64,000 nt of DNA, from positions 1 to 64,000 of the IMG/VR virus record IMGVR_UViG_3300028610_001072. One strand, 5' to 3'. Positions within the stretch are counted from its first letter, which is position 1. The number at the start of each line of letters is the position of its first letter. The notes beneath the pieces were generated by a model. The model saw only the letters and a list, made by a program, of their open reading frames with translations. It was not told where the DNA came from and did no database searches. The DNA is from a virus. This document shows positions 15,096 through 23,698 of the stretch, one piece after another. A program made the position numbers and the translations under genes.

Positions 15096-15756
15096 TGTGT
15101 GCCTCCCTTGCTTCTCGTTTAAGCTGCGTGTGCAGCATTTGAATCTCAACTAATTCGTCAGGGACTTCAGACCTCTTTAGTGTGGTGTGCCTAGTAAGAA
15201 TACCCCTCGCACTGGTTGTCCCTTTGGGGTACATCCTCATCGCTATTGTCCTACACGGTATAGAGCAGTATTTCCCCCTATCTTTCTGCTTTCCCAGCCC
15301 ACTAACGGACCACCTTCTCCAAAAGAATTGACCACAAATTTGACAATTCCCCCTGACAAGCGTGGGTTGCTCTGGTGCGCATTTAGCACATTTGGGTGAG
15401 CAGTATATTCTCTTGTCAATTCCATATCTAATACCTTTTGTAATATTTCTTATTGGTCCACCACACCGCAGGCACCGAAACGCTGCGATCTTTTTATCAA
15501 TTACCGCCATTTGACACTCTCGAGAACAATGCGTTGCAGTGTAGCTGTTTGATCTTAGTTCAGGTGTATCGGCATGACGACCGCAATTACTACAACGCCA
15601 AGCGTTTCTCCGAGCGCCTAATCCCTTCCTTCTACATGCTATCGAGCAGTATTTGGTAGTCGCAACAATGGCTGGGTTTACTCGGAAGGCGATCCCACAC
15701 TGGATACAAATTTTATTCGGTGGTTTCACGATGTACAACACGGTGCTTGAGGGCAT
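15088..15756 (-). CDS. Multi-zinc-ribbon protein (four treble-clef-like units)
   Basis: 222 residues with four repeated C-x2-C ... C-x3-C modules: CIQCG/YCSIAC, CSNCG/HCSREC, CLRCG/YCSPKC and CQICG/YCSIPC. They are spaced about 35-50 residues apart. The basic C-terminal 50 residues are helical. Such fingers resemble the DNA-binding ends of homing endonucleases, but no HNH or GIY-YIG catalytic motif is present. A nucleic-acid-binding adaptor is the best guess. Confidence 0.75.
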   Translation of the reverse strand: MPSSTVLYIVKPPNKICIQCGIAFRVNPAIVATTKYCSIACRRKGLGARRNAWRCSNCGRHADTPELRSNSYTATHCSRECQMAVIDKKIAAFRCLRCGGPIRNITKGIRYGIDKRIYCSPKCAKCAPEQPTLVRGNCQICGQFFWRRWSVSGLGKQKDRGKYCSIPCRTIAMRMYPKGTTSARGILTRHTTLKRSEVPDELVEIQMLHTQLKREAREAHNA

Positions 15757-15772
15757 GCAGTACGGCCCATAC

Positions 15773-16180
15773 TTATCCCTTTACCTCACACCATTGTTCG
15801 CCGTCCCATTCCCAGCCGTTAGTCACTACCCAAGCATAAGGCATGATCCACGGCTCTTTAAATAATATCTCTGCAATTATTGTCTGGTAGGGAAATCTGC
15901 CATTGGCGGTCTCGTCCCATCCAATGAACTTCGAGTATATTCCGATTAATACCTTGCCGAATATATGCCATTCATTTATCGGCTCTGGTAATTTCGCGGC
16001 ATGGTTGCGATCCGTCGTCCAATCGAATTCATGGGCCACCGCTCCCTTGCATACTTCGCAGATCATTACCTCGGGATCATTCTTATCCCAATCTACTGGA
16101 CCGGGTTCACACTCGCATATTGTGTATCCGAGTATCTTGGCGATCTGGAGATTAATCTGCTGCGGTGTCGGCCATTTCAT
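15773..16180 (-). CDS. Hypothetical protein, possible phage ABA-sandwich fold
   Basis: Start at 16180 (MKWPTPQQ) behind GAGTGAGA; the longer ORF would overlap the preceding gene. The LQIAKILGY helix, the DWTTDRNHAAKLPEPI segment and the C-terminal WEWDGEQW faintly resemble phage ABA-sandwich proteins that pair with aspartate/asparagine-rich partners. ICEVCKG gives one C-x2-C. Low certainty on family. Confidence 0.62.
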   Translation of the reverse strand: MKWPTPQQINLQIAKILGYTICECEPGPVDWDKNDPEVMICEVCKGAVAHEFDWTTDRNHAAKLPEPINEWHIFGKVLIGIYSKFIGWDETANGRFPYQTIIAEILFKEPWIMPYAWVVTNGWEWDGEQWCEVKG

Positions 16181-16182
16181 TG

Positions 16183-16401
16183 TTATCTCACTCTCTTGTA
16201 TTCGTACATTGTCCAACCAGCCTTCATTAATTCGCTTGCGGTAGCTACAAATTCGTGCAAGTTATCCTTGTTGAAAATGAACTCGGGGGAACTCTTCTGT
16301 ATCTCAGTAGTCCATAGTTGCTTTTCATCCGGCCCATACGATACTAATATCCCCTGACTGTTATGTAGCCCGTAAAGCGTGTCCACTGCTGGAGTTGCCA
16401 T
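16183..16401 (-). CDS. Hypothetical small protein (72 aa)
   Basis: Unrecognised beta/alpha protein; the middle reads LVSYGPDEKQLWTTEIQ. It overlaps the preceding gene by 41 nt and ends 2 nt before the next start. No motif. Confidence 0.6.
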   Translation of the reverse strand: MATPAVDTLYGLHNSQGILVSYGPDEKQLWTTEIQKSSPEFIFNKDNLHEFVATASELMKAGWTMYEYKRVR

Positions 16402-16582
16402 TGTTTACCACCTTCCCTTTATCGATGAACATAGGGCAATCATTCAGCCCCCTGTAAAATTTATCCCAGTTCCGATGCTCACTCAGCGGCGGTGTGCTCC
16501 TGTAGCAATTCTCCTGAAGGTGACAGGCTTCCGCTAAGCAGCCGGTGATATTCGCCAGTGATCTATGCTTTACTTCGGCCAC
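16361..16582 (-). CDS. Hypothetical Cys-rich small protein (73 aa)
   Basis: Contains CLAEACHLQENC and a later DCPMF, four cysteines that could bind a metal. It overlaps its downstream neighbour by 41 nt and its upstream neighbour by 13 nt. Confidence 0.6.
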   Translation of the reverse strand: MAEVKHRSLANITGCLAEACHLQENCYRSTPPLSEHRNWDKFYRGLNDCPMFIDKGKVVNNGNSSSGHALRAT

Positions 16583-16680
16583 GGTGAGTTATTCCTTTTG
16601 ATTTCACCCTCGCAATCGAGTCCATCCTGTGCAGCTTTCGCTCCCAATTGAACCAGCCTGTAAATTCCTGCCATAATCAT
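16570..16680 (-). CDS. Very small protein (36 aa)
   Basis: ATG at 16680 with GGGAG upstream; an alternative start is at 16674. Short helix MAGIYRLVQLGAKAAQDG, then a polar tail ending SPWPK. It overlaps the next start by 13 nt. Supported only by its ribosome site and packing in the operon. Confidence 0.45.
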   Translation of the reverse strand: MIMAGIYRLVQLGAKAAQDGLDCEGEIKRNNSPWPK

Positions 16681-16692
16681 ACTCCCTTATTG

Positions 16693-17319
16693 TTAATCGC
16701 TCTGGGTGAATGTCCTCAAAGCAGACGTACTCCCATATCTCCGGTCCCGCCGATCTGTTTTCATTATTGGATGATGCCATGTCTCGGTTTTACAATGATG
16801 GCACCAGACTACTCTGCATTCGGTGGGATGTTCAGCTATAAACTTGCTCCCAAAGTTGTGGCACCACTCACAGAGCCATGAAGTTATTGTCGTCCTGCGC
16901 TCCTCTGGTGGATCGATTGCCGCAATCTTGATGTCGTCTCTACTGCACACAAAATCCTTCATTTCCCGCGCTCTCCGATCTATGTACCGGCGGTAGGGGC
17001 TGTATTCCATGAAATACTGCGGATCACAGCCTTCCCGGATCGGTACGATGCGATCCCTGCCGGTGCGCTTTGTCATCATCCGCCTGACTGGCATCTCAGT
17101 CTCCGGGTCCCAGTTCTCTATGACATCACCCATCGATGAAAATCTGCTGACCCCTGATTTCATATCAGTACAGTGCCTGCACAGTCGCTTGTTGGCATAG
17201 CCTGCTGATCCCTTATTCGTTACCCGATGACCACACTCCAGAGTATCCACAATATTGAATGCACCAGCGGATGTGCGCTCTGGTCGGTAGGTCCGTGTGC
17301 TGACTACTTTTCTAAGCAT
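16693..17319 (-). CDS. Hypothetical zinc-binding protein (208 aa)
   Basis: Start at 17319 (MLRKVVSTRTY) with AGGGGC upstream. Two cysteine clusters: LECGH with RLCRHC near the N terminus, and WLCEWCHNFG with VWCHHCKTETWHH in the C-terminal quarter. Arg-rich throughout. Likely binds nucleic acid through zinc modules. No catalytic motif recognised. Confidence 0.68.
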   Translation of the reverse strand: MLRKVVSTRTYRPERTSAGAFNIVDTLECGHRVTNKGSAGYANKRLCRHCTDMKSGVSRFSSMGDVIENWDPETEMPVRRMMTKRTGRDRIVPIREGCDPQYFMEYSPYRRYIDRRAREMKDFVCSRDDIKIAAIDPPEERRTTITSWLCEWCHNFGSKFIAEHPTECRVVWCHHCKTETWHHPIMKTDRRDRRYGSTSALRTFTQSD

Positions 17320-17330
17320 TTCGGTGCCCC

Positions 17331-17720
17331 TTATAGGTCGTTGCCGTTGATGATGTTCCAAGTTATCTGCAACTCTCTGAGAGCTGCCCGCGCTTTTTCG
17401 GTATCGCAAAATGATGATACCATCTCCCCCTTGATCTGACTCATCCGGGATTCAATATGTTTCTTGGTCCTGTCCATAAGTTCCAACTGGCCCTCGTTAT
17501 GAACCTGCGCCATAGTTCTGTGCGGCTCATCGCCCGGCAGTGAAGTGATTCGACCTGTCTCTGCCAGTTCCATAACCGGCTTAATTTCGTTCATCGTATC
17601 TTTATAGAATTGATCCCCCACTGGGCCTAATGGACCCTTCTGGGATGCAACAGCAACCTTATCAATGAGGCCACTGATTATCTGACCCACGGCCAGCACT
17701 GTTTTGTTATTTTTTTCCAT
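17331..17720 (-). CDS. Hypothetical helical protein (129 aa)
   Basis: No recognised domain. An N-terminal helix (TVLAVGQIISGLIDK) and a C-terminal helix rich in charged residues flank a polar loop. It sits between two recognisable genes in the accessory operon. Confidence 0.65.
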   Translation of the reverse strand: MEKNNKTVLAVGQIISGLIDKVAVASQKGPLGPVGDQFYKDTMNEIKPVMELAETGRITSLPGDEPHRTMAQVHNEGQLELMDRTKKHIESRMSQIKGEMVSSFCDTEKARAALRELQITWNIINGNDL

Positions 17721-17752
17721 GCTAAAACTCCTCTAAGGTCAACAGATTAATC

Positions 17753-18508
17753 TTATTTCTCTTCCGGTTCCAGTTTCCGCGATACCATCATGTAGGTGAT
17801 CACCCATACCCAGTTGTTCAACTCCCACGGGTAGCCACGCTTCGCATTGATGATGTCCCATAATATTTTGTAATGAAATACATAGGTGTACGCTCCCTGC
17901 GGTTCATCCGAGTGCATCACTTTGTCAATATGCCCCCTGTGTTTGACTCCCTCAGCTTTGGCCTGCTCTTCAGTAATATCCTGAATCCGCTGGACATCAA
18001 TATTGACAGTCTCTAGTTCCAACCTGCTTGCCCACCTTGGCATAAACATCGGTGGCCGCCAGCGGCCTATAAGCTTGCCATTGGACTGGCGCTTCCAATC
18101 CTCATCAGTGTTCGCACGGTAGAATACTGGCGTACCTTCAGGCACCATCGATGGGGGGTAGTGATTGTAACCGTCCTCAAAGGCGAAGGTCTCTTTTACC
18201 CAGAGTCTGTCGCCAATATCTCCGTAGGGACACCTGACTGTATAGGTCCCCTTATCCCCCAGAAATATAAATTGTGCTTTCCCCCTGACTACAATTGGGG
18301 GGCCGAATATTTCAGACAGGTCCACATCTTCCGGTAATGGGAATCGTGCCTTGCCAGTCTTCATGTGGCCGCATTCCTTGCACTTCCCTATTTCCTTTAT
18401 CCCCTTGATGGTGATCACCCGGCGGGTCTGGGTCTTCTGGATACTGGTGTCAGGTTCCATAGTATCCCGCACACTTTTGGCGGTCATTGTGATTGGATAT
18501 TCAGCCAT
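17753..18508 (-). CDS. ASCH-like phage protein (251 aa)
   Basis: Shows the full pattern of a common phage family: N-terminal KTQTRRVI, CPYGDIGDRLWVKETF, then RWRPPMFMPRWASR and IQDITEEQAKAEGV, ending LWDIINAK and NNWVWVITY. ASCH/PUA-like folds bind RNA or modified nucleosides. KCKECGH adds a C-x2-C insert. Role in the phage unknown; possibly binding of modified bases. It overlaps the next gene by 8 nt. Confidence 0.8.
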   Translation of the reverse strand: MAEYPITMTAKSVRDTMEPDTSIQKTQTRRVITIKGIKEIGKCKECGHMKTGKARFPLPEDVDLSEIFGPPIVVRGKAQFIFLGDKGTYTVRCPYGDIGDRLWVKETFAFEDGYNHYPPSMVPEGTPVFYRANTDEDWKRQSNGKLIGRWRPPMFMPRWASRLELETVNIDVQRIQDITEEQAKAEGVKHRGHIDKVMHSDEPQGAYTYVFHYKILWDIINAKRGYPWELNNWVWVITYMMVSRKLEPEEK

Positions 18509-19316
18509 TGATTCGGTCCCGCTTTGGGTCCAGCCACGGTAGCTGATACCGGGTTCTCAGGTCGTTACATATCAGCAGGATATTCATCTCATCACTGCCC
18601 GGCTCCGCATTGACTACCTCGGGATTGTGCTTTTCCATGTAACTCAGGACAGCCCTGACTTTTGTGCGAAGTTTTTCCGCATTTAATCGAGTATCCACCC
18701 GCTTTTTGTAACCAACGGCCCGGCTTAGGAAGTTAGATAATTGGGTGCTCTCCCTGACCGCTTCAGATAAGAATGCCAGTCCTATATTGGTCCCCAGCCA
18801 TTGAATGATCGTGGCAGCTACTTTGGCATCGCGCTGGGTTGGCTCGGGGATTAGGTATTTGAGAAATCCGTACTTACCATTATCCGTATTCCTTTTGACC
18901 CAGTGATGTGCAAGCGTTATCTCGGATTCATTGCGGAGATTATCCGACAGGCGATGGTCGTCATAGCCCTTATGTTCGAGGAATCGCCGGGTAGATTTTA
19001 ACTCCCCCGGTGCCTTCGCCGGTGTCCAAGTATCTTCCTTGTCCGGGTAATTGCCGGGATAGTGAGTCTCCGTATCCGTCTCGAAGTATTTGAATCGCTT
19101 GGCATTATAGATCGCAAATACTGGTCTCCCGGCCCCCTGAATCTTGAGCCATACCCTTTGTCCGTCAGCGGGTTGGTCGGTTGACAGGTTGAAGTATTGA
19201 GCTTTATACAGTTGCTTGAACCGGCGAATGATCTCGCGGACGACCTCTCCCAATGCTTTTGTGGCAGCAATGTTCAGCTTGTCCTGTAGCAGCTTAGTTA
19301 GTGTTTTGGTTTTCAT
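18501..19316 (-). CDS. Hypothetical protein (271 aa)
   Basis: Start at 19316 (MKTKTLTKLL) behind GGGAGG. Helical N terminus, a beta-rich middle (VWLKIQGAGRPVFAIYNAKR) and a long helical C terminus. No family recognised. Confidence 0.66.
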   Translation of the reverse strand: MKTKTLTKLLQDKLNIAATKALGEVVREIIRRFKQLYKAQYFNLSTDQPADGQRVWLKIQGAGRPVFAIYNAKRFKYFETDTETHYPGNYPDKEDTWTPAKAPGELKSTRRFLEHKGYDDHRLSDNLRNESEITLAHHWVKRNTDNGKYGFLKYLIPEPTQRDAKVAATIIQWLGTNIGLAFLSEAVRESTQLSNFLSRAVGYKKRVDTRLNAEKLRTKVRAVLSYMEKHNPEVVNAEPGSDEMNILLICNDLRTRYQLPWLDPKRDRING

Positions 19317-19366
19317 TGAAATATCCTCCCATAGATATTTGATTCGCAATCAGTCGTTAAAAGATT

Positions 19367-19942
19367 CTATGATCCGTTGGTATTCTCCCGCCGCCGGGCA
19401 TAGTCATCTGCGAACATCCCCTTGGGGAATTTGAGTTCGCTCTGATGGCCGGGATATTCCTTCCCGCACCACGTACATACTCCATCGAGCACCAGTCGCC
19501 CTTCGCAGTCGTCTTCGGTGCATTCACTGGCAATACCAAAATCTATCATCTCATTGGCGAATAGATACGGGACCGGTCCCGGTATCGGAGTCGGGGGATT
19601 GTTGCAGCCCCAGTGACCATCAGTGTTGGCATGTGCCCACCGGCCCGGCTTTTTGGATATGCCTGATAGTACCCCATCCTGATCCAGTATGGCCGGGGAA
19701 TTATCCTTGCAGTATCCACATACGATCTGGGATGAGGCTGGTTTACCGCCGTGGTACTGCACATATTTCGTGAGCTCCAGGAGCCGCCTTTCGATAAACA
19801 TCAGGGCTATGATATGCGCCCCCTGGATTTGACCCGGATCGTCTGTGAACCATAAGTTCGTTCTGAGTTTGTGCAGGAGAAGCTGGATTCTATCCTGTGC
19901 CTCATGGTATTGCTCGGCCATTAGCTGAGTGGGTGATGTCAT
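19367..19942 (-). CDS. Hypothetical zinc-ribbon protein (191 aa)
   Basis: Start at 19942 (MTSPTQLM) overlapping the upstream stop, with GGAGAA upstream. Cysteine pairs CGYC and CTWC, plus SECTEDDCEG, suggest one or two zinc sites. The N terminus is a long helix. No catalytic residues apparent. Confidence 0.66.
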   Translation of the reverse strand: MTSPTQLMAEQYHEAQDRIQLLLHKLRTNLWFTDDPGQIQGAHIIALMFIERRLLELTKYVQYHGGKPASSQIVCGYCKDNSPAILDQDGVLSGISKKPGRWAHANTDGHWGCNNPPTPIPGPVPYLFANEMIDFGIASECTEDDCEGRLVLDGVCTWCGKEYPGHQSELKFPKGMFADDYARRRENTNGS

Positions 19943-20448
19943 TAGATCGTTTCTCCTGTCTGGCGTAGGTCCGAGATAAGCCCCTGCCATTTACCCCTTT
20001 TCTGTCCATCAGGTACAAACGCCGTTGCATAGGGTGGTGCCAGTGCGGTTATTCTCCCGAATACCGGGAGCCTGACGGTTTCACCATTCTCAAATGTCGG
20101 CGGGGTAGCTGGTTCCTGCTTAACAGCCTTCGGTTTGGCCTTCCGTTTGGCCTTCGGCTTGTTGGCATCGAGCAGCTTCACCAGTCGGCACTTACGATCT
20201 GACCACTGGCATTTTTTGCTACCAACTTTCTCCAGTATGCCCGCTTTGATCATCTCAGAGATTCGCGGCTGGGCTAATGCGCGATGGTGATGACTGCCAA
20301 ATAATTTCTCGGCGGCTTCCCGGTCAGTATAGGTGCCACCCTTGATGAACAATCCCAATACCACTTTTTCGCGGGCCTCTTTATCAAGGTCCTTATAGGC
20401 TTCTAGGGAGTTCTCATCCATCTGTTGATTGGGTCTCTTGGTAGACAT
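19942..20448 (-). CDS. Winged-helix DNA-binding protein (168 aa)
   Basis: Residues 25-95 look like a winged helix: TYTDREAAEKLFG, then a recognition-helix region PRISEMIKAGILEKVGSKK. A Lys/Pro-rich linker (KPKAKRKAKPKA) leads to a small beta domain with ENGETVRLPVFGRITALAPP. The arrangement resembles replication- or transcription-control proteins of phages. Function inferred only at the level of DNA binding. Confidence 0.7.
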   Translation of the reverse strand: MSTKRPNQQMDENSLEAYKDLDKEAREKVVLGLFIKGGTYTDREAAEKLFGSHHHRALAQPRISEMIKAGILEKVGSKKCQWSDRKCRLVKLLDANKPKAKRKAKPKAVKQEPATPPTFENGETVRLPVFGRITALAPPYATAFVPDGQKRGKWQGLISDLRQTGETI

Positions 20449-20449
20449 A

Positions 20450-20704
20450 TCACTCCCCCGAATCTGATGGCGCTGGTGCTAGATTGAACGCCGCATCCTC
20501 GAACTCATGGATAGTGACCCCGATACTGCGGCTGGGATCATTCTCATCCACCAGTTGTTTGGTGAATGTGGTCTTCCCGCCGGGTGGAGCCTTGGCAGTT
20601 ATCTGTTGTGGAACTGATGACTCGATGATGCTCACTTCCCTCGCGCCCTTCAGCACGATCTTGGAGTTGCCCACCGTGAGATGAATATCAAATACCTTAT
20701 TCAT
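20450..20704 (-). CDS. Hypothetical small beta-rich protein (84 aa)
   Basis: Alternating hydrophobic pattern (FDIHLTVGNSKIVLKG) followed by a Pro/Gly linker. Its stop lies 1 nt from the next start. No known domain. Confidence 0.6.
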   Translation of the reverse strand: MNKVFDIHLTVGNSKIVLKGAREVSIIESSVPQQITAKAPPGGKTTFTKQLVDENDPSRSIGVTIHEFEDAAFNLAPAPSDSGE

Positions 20705-20795
20705 GTGATTTCCCTATTTTATTGATTTACCTTACTTGATGGATCAGTTTCTTGAATAGCTCCATTTCCAATCGGCTCCGACGATTGGGTAGGAC

Positions 20796-21272
20796 TCATT
20801 TTGAATGTCCGTTCCTGAGTTTGAAGGTTGTCCGGGCATGGAAATTTTCGATCTCCCGAGCAGCGATTTCATTATCCATTTCGATGTAGATAGTATCCCC
20901 CAGCTTATAACCCACGAAGCCCTGTACCGAAACTGGAATGGATTCGTCGTCGGAGTCATCGTCTCTGACCTGAAGTTCCCCCCACTGGCGGCCAAGGCGC
21001 AGACCTTCCTGACTTACGATTTCCTTCAGGGTCTCAACTTGTGATATGACAATCTCCCGCAGGTCTCCCATTGGTGCAATTTCCTGCCACTCCTCAAGTC
21101 GGGTGATCATCTTATCGTAACTGTCCAGCCGAATAAGCGACAATAATCCCATGACCTTTTTCATGCGCTCGCTGTCCAGCCTGATCCCCCCGGCGGCCAG
21201 TGCAGTCATTAATCTGGCTTCGTGAGGAGAAATATTCTTCTCCTCACAGTATTTCTGGAAGTTCCCCATCAT
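20796..21272 (-). CDS. Hypothetical protein (158 aa)
   Basis: GGGGGAGA ribosome site before tandem ATGs (21272, 21269). Helical N-terminal two thirds, an acidic DDDSDDES linker and a beta-rich C terminus. No family recognised. Confidence 0.66.
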   Translation of the reverse strand: MMGNFQKYCEEKNISPHEARLMTALAAGGIRLDSERMKKVMGLLSLIRLDSYDKMITRLEEWQEIAPMGDLREIVISQVETLKEIVSQEGLRLGRQWGELQVRDDDSDDESIPVSVQGFVGYKLGDTIYIEMDNEIAAREIENFHARTTFKLRNGHSK

Positions 21273-21308
21273 TCTATTTATCTCCCCCTAACGAGATAGT
21301 AGCTGGTA

Positions 21309-21614
21309 CTATATCAGGTTGATATTCGCGCCGTTGGTACGGTCAGAAATTTTCTTCTCATACCCCTTGACTTCATTGCCCATGAACTCGATCAGCTTTT
21401 CGTAGTATTCTTCTTCAGTGAAGATACCTTTCTCGATCAGTAACGCCACCAGTGCGCCTTGATCGGACATAACGGTATTGATGCCGGTACGCATACTCTT
21501 CGCCGTGGTGGAACTATGATCATGGGTCATCATTATCGCAACCCCGGCCTGCATCCCATGAGCTAGCTTCAGGTACTCTTTCCGTAACTGATCGACTGTT
21601 TTTTTCTTCGCCAT
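21309..21614 (-). CDS. Hypothetical helical protein (101 aa)
   Basis: AGGAGAT ribosome site. Two long amphipathic helices with the motif GIFTEEEYYEKLIEFM, a segment often seen in phage coiled proteins. It lies just downstream of the largest intergenic gap in this part of the operon. Confidence 0.66.
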   Translation of the reverse strand: MAKKKTVDQLRKEYLKLAHGMQAGVAIMMTHDHSSTTAKSMRTGINTVMSDQGALVALLIEKGIFTEEEYYEKLIEFMGNEVKGYEKKISDRTNGANINLI

Positions 21615-21652
21615 CGGTTTTATCTCCTGTAATTAACTTTTAAGTGAATTAT

Positions 21653-21708
21653 GGCTCACCCATGAGCCGCAAATACTAATTACCTACTAATAAATACTAA
21701 ATTAGTAT
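21653..21708 (-). promoter_or_regulatory. Hairpin plus ACTAAT repeats in an intergenic gap
   Basis: GGCTCA-CCCA-TGAGCC (21653-21668) forms a 6-bp hairpin with no U-run. Next to it are three ACTAA(T) repeats and a near-palindrome ATACTA-AAT-TAGTAT (21694-21708). The gap separates two genes of an otherwise tightly packed operon. An operator or processing site is possible. Confidence 0.35.
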
Positions 21709-21709
21709 A

Positions 21710-22153
21710 TCACCTGCTGTAAATCGCTCTGAGGGTCTTGGCCTCATGGATCGCCTTGTAGAATTCGACCCGCCAGTCTGCCTCAATATCGTGATCGACC
21801 GTCTTCGTGTTCTGCCCCATCAGGTAGGCCCCATCATAGCATTCATCGAGGGCTTCATCCAGATTGTTCCGGCCAGTCGTCGTAAGGATACCGTACTGCA
21901 CCAGATCGTTCCTCAATCCTTCGATACCTTCCCGGCCACCCGCGCCAGCAAATCCTTTGCGGACACCATCGACTATCAACCGGCGTACACAAATTGCAAT
22001 GATGTCGAATATCCGGGGATTCTCATCCCGGATAGTGTTTAGGTCTGCGCTCAGTTCCTCGATCCCTTGGTTCATGCGGATCAACTCCAGTTGGTCCATT
22101 ACGAATCCGGCGGTTTCTTTCTCGCGTTCAGTTACTTCGGATGTTCCGGTCAT
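21710..22153 (-). CDS. Hypothetical helical protein (147 aa)
   Basis: Start placed at 22153 (MTGTSEV) for Shine-Dalgarno spacing; 22162 is also possible. Helical with a glycine loop KGFAGAGGREGIEG in the middle. No family recognised. It overlaps the upstream gene. Confidence 0.65.
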   Translation of the reverse strand: MTGTSEVTEREKETAGFVMDQLELIRMNQGIEELSADLNTIRDENPRIFDIIAICVRRLIVDGVRKGFAGAGGREGIEGLRNDLVQYGILTTTGRNNLDEALDECYDGAYLMGQNTKTVDHDIEADWRVEFYKAIHEAKTLRAIYSR

Positions 22154-22430
22154 TTTCTCCATCTCCTAGTTCGATTGTTGTGTTTCTGAATCCCAGTAGC
22201 TGGAGATGCTGCCCGGCTTTCGGGTCCGGCTTGAATCCCAGCTCTCTCAAAGTCATTGTCACCAAAGGTTCTTGTGGTAAATCTCCTACATACTCCGAGC
22301 AGGCCACGGATTTATCAGTGACCTTCCGCCGGTGCCAGCGGGTAATGATGCAGCCCTGCTCACTGGCAAATACACAGTCCCCGCAAGTCTTCCCGGCCAC
22401 ATCGAAATTGAGCTGATCATTGATTCTCAT
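22128..22430 (-). CDS. Small Cys-cluster protein (100 aa)
   Basis: The N-terminal cluster GKTCGDCVFASEQGC, then a Trp/Arg segment and VACSEY, resembles a recurrent phage motif; a second example is at 26693-27022. Four cysteines probably bind zinc. The C terminus is polar and disordered. Function unknown. Confidence 0.66.
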   Translation of the reverse strand: MRINDQLNFDVAGKTCGDCVFASEQGCIITRWHRRKVTDKSVACSEYVGDLPQEPLVTMTLRELGFKPDPKAGQHLQLLGFRNTTIELGDGENDRNIRSN

Positions 22431-22714
22431 GCTCGAACTTCCTTATAGGCTTGATCCCAAAGTTGTTTATTTCTACCCCCTATACCTCGGCCTGCACTTG
22501 CTGCTTTCGACAGAACCCACCTGGGGCCATATTCCTCTGCCATTAATTCCTCGAACCTAAGTCTGGTGGCTTCATCATTCCCCGCGACCACCTCATAAGC
22601 CTCTACTTCGATTGGGATTCGTGGGTCCATTGCGAGTAGCTTTGCCACAAATTCTTCGTTACTCTCTGAGAATACTAATGCTTGGGCGAGAGTGTCAACG
22701 TCGTTTTTGTTCAT
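22427..22714 (-). CDS. Hypothetical helical protein (95 aa)
   Basis: Helical throughout, ending with GRGIGGRNKQLWDQAYKEV, suggestive of a nucleic-acid- or partner-binding tail. It overlaps the downstream gene by 4 nt. Not recognised. Confidence 0.62.
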   Translation of the reverse strand: MNKNDVDTLAQALVFSESNEEFVAKLLAMDPRIPIEVEAYEVVAGNDEATRLRFEELMAEEYGPRWVLSKAASAGRGIGGRNKQLWDQAYKEVRA

Positions 22715-22717
22715 TCC

Positions 22718-22972
22718 CTAACCGCCCCCCTGCTGTTTGTACTTCCAGTTTTTCAGATAGAGATTGCCCTCAGTATCACATCTCATTATGCTAAAGTCCA
22801 GCCATGCCCCATTGCCGGGCAGCGAGCCAGTCTGTACCCATGCCGCTTTGTCAGCCAAGTGGAGCACATACGGGTGAGGTAGTTCTTCCCAACCCTTCAG
22901 GATGGTGTACTTGTTGATGTCCATCTCCATGATGACATCTAAGCAGCCCAGTAAATCCTGATACTTACTCAT
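22718..22972 (-). CDS. Hypothetical small protein (84 aa)
   Basis: Start at 22972 (MSKYQDLLG) with AGGAAG upstream, overlapping the previous stop. The C-terminal half is beta-rich (NLYLKNWKYKQQGGG). No domain recognised. Confidence 0.62.
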   Translation of the reverse strand: MSKYQDLLGCLDVIMEMDINKYTILKGWEELPHPYVLHLADKAAWVQTGSLPGNGAWLDFSIMRCDTEGNLYLKNWKYKQQGGG

Positions 22973-23259
22973 GTGACTTCCTGACTGATGGTATATTCGT
23001 GTTTGGCCGCCCAGACCAGTGCCTTGTGCTGATCCTTGAAAGCTGGCGAGCACTCCAATGGTCCACCGGTGATCCCCGCTGCTTTATCCTGCATGACTCC
23101 AATGGTGTAGACATCGATGATCCCGGTTTTTTGACTATTGGTTATCGGGAGACCAGTCTCAGGATCGATTTTATACCGCTTATCGAAAGTGATGTCGTGA
23201 AGTATCTCCACCCCCCACTCTTCCAGTACCATCTTGCCCTGATCACTAAGCTGGCTCAT
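22969..23259 (-). CDS. Hypothetical protein (96 aa)
   Basis: Three adjacent ATGs (23265, 23262, 23259). I favour 23259 because AAAAGGA then sits 5 nt upstream. Mixed alpha/beta, no motif. It overlaps the upstream gene by 14 nt. Confidence 0.6.
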   Translation of the reverse strand: MSQLSDQGKMVLEEWGVEILHDITFDKRYKIDPETGLPITNSQKTGIIDVYTIGVMQDKAAGITGGPLECSPAFKDQHKALVWAAKHEYTISQEVT

Positions 23260-23698
23260 CATCATCCTTTTCCATAGCAATGGAGTATTTCAGTTTGATG
23301 GCCTCTTTATCCAATGTTTTCGCTTTCGCCTTCATATCTGTGACCCGCTTGACCACTTCTCGGTTCTCGGGGGTATTCAGCGCCAGTTGCTTGCCACTCT
23401 CTCTGCTACGCTTTTTCTTTGTATCGATAGTCCAGTATTCGCCACCCTCGGTTTGTGAGGTCACGGTTACAATTTTAAATGCCTGTTCGCGGAAATTGGG
23501 ATTGGTGAGAATGATTGCCTCAAAGCGGTCAAATTCCTTTTCAACCTTGATGAACTTATCGATGCGCTTCCGCACGTCCTTGATTTTCTCCCTGCCGTAG
23601 ATGGGATTTTTGGCACCTGCTAATTCGCATTCCCATTGCTCGGTATTATCCTGATACCAGACCTCGACTCCCTTATATTCATGATTACCTATTCTCAT
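23246..23698 (-). CDS. Hypothetical protein (150 aa)
   Basis: The N-terminal beta segment (HEYKGVEVWYQDNTEQWECEL) is typical of small phage accessory proteins; the rest is charged and helical. The leader CATAGGGGAAAGCG before its ATG is identical to that of the next upstream gene (24176). Confidence 0.64.
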   Translation of the reverse strand: MRIGNHEYKGVEVWYQDNTEQWECELAGAKNPIYGREKIKDVRKRIDKFIKVEKEFDRFEAIILTNPNFREQAFKIVTVTSQTEGGEYWTIDTKKKRSRESGKQLALNTPENREVVKRVTDMKAKAKTLDKEAIKLKYSIAMEKDDDEPA

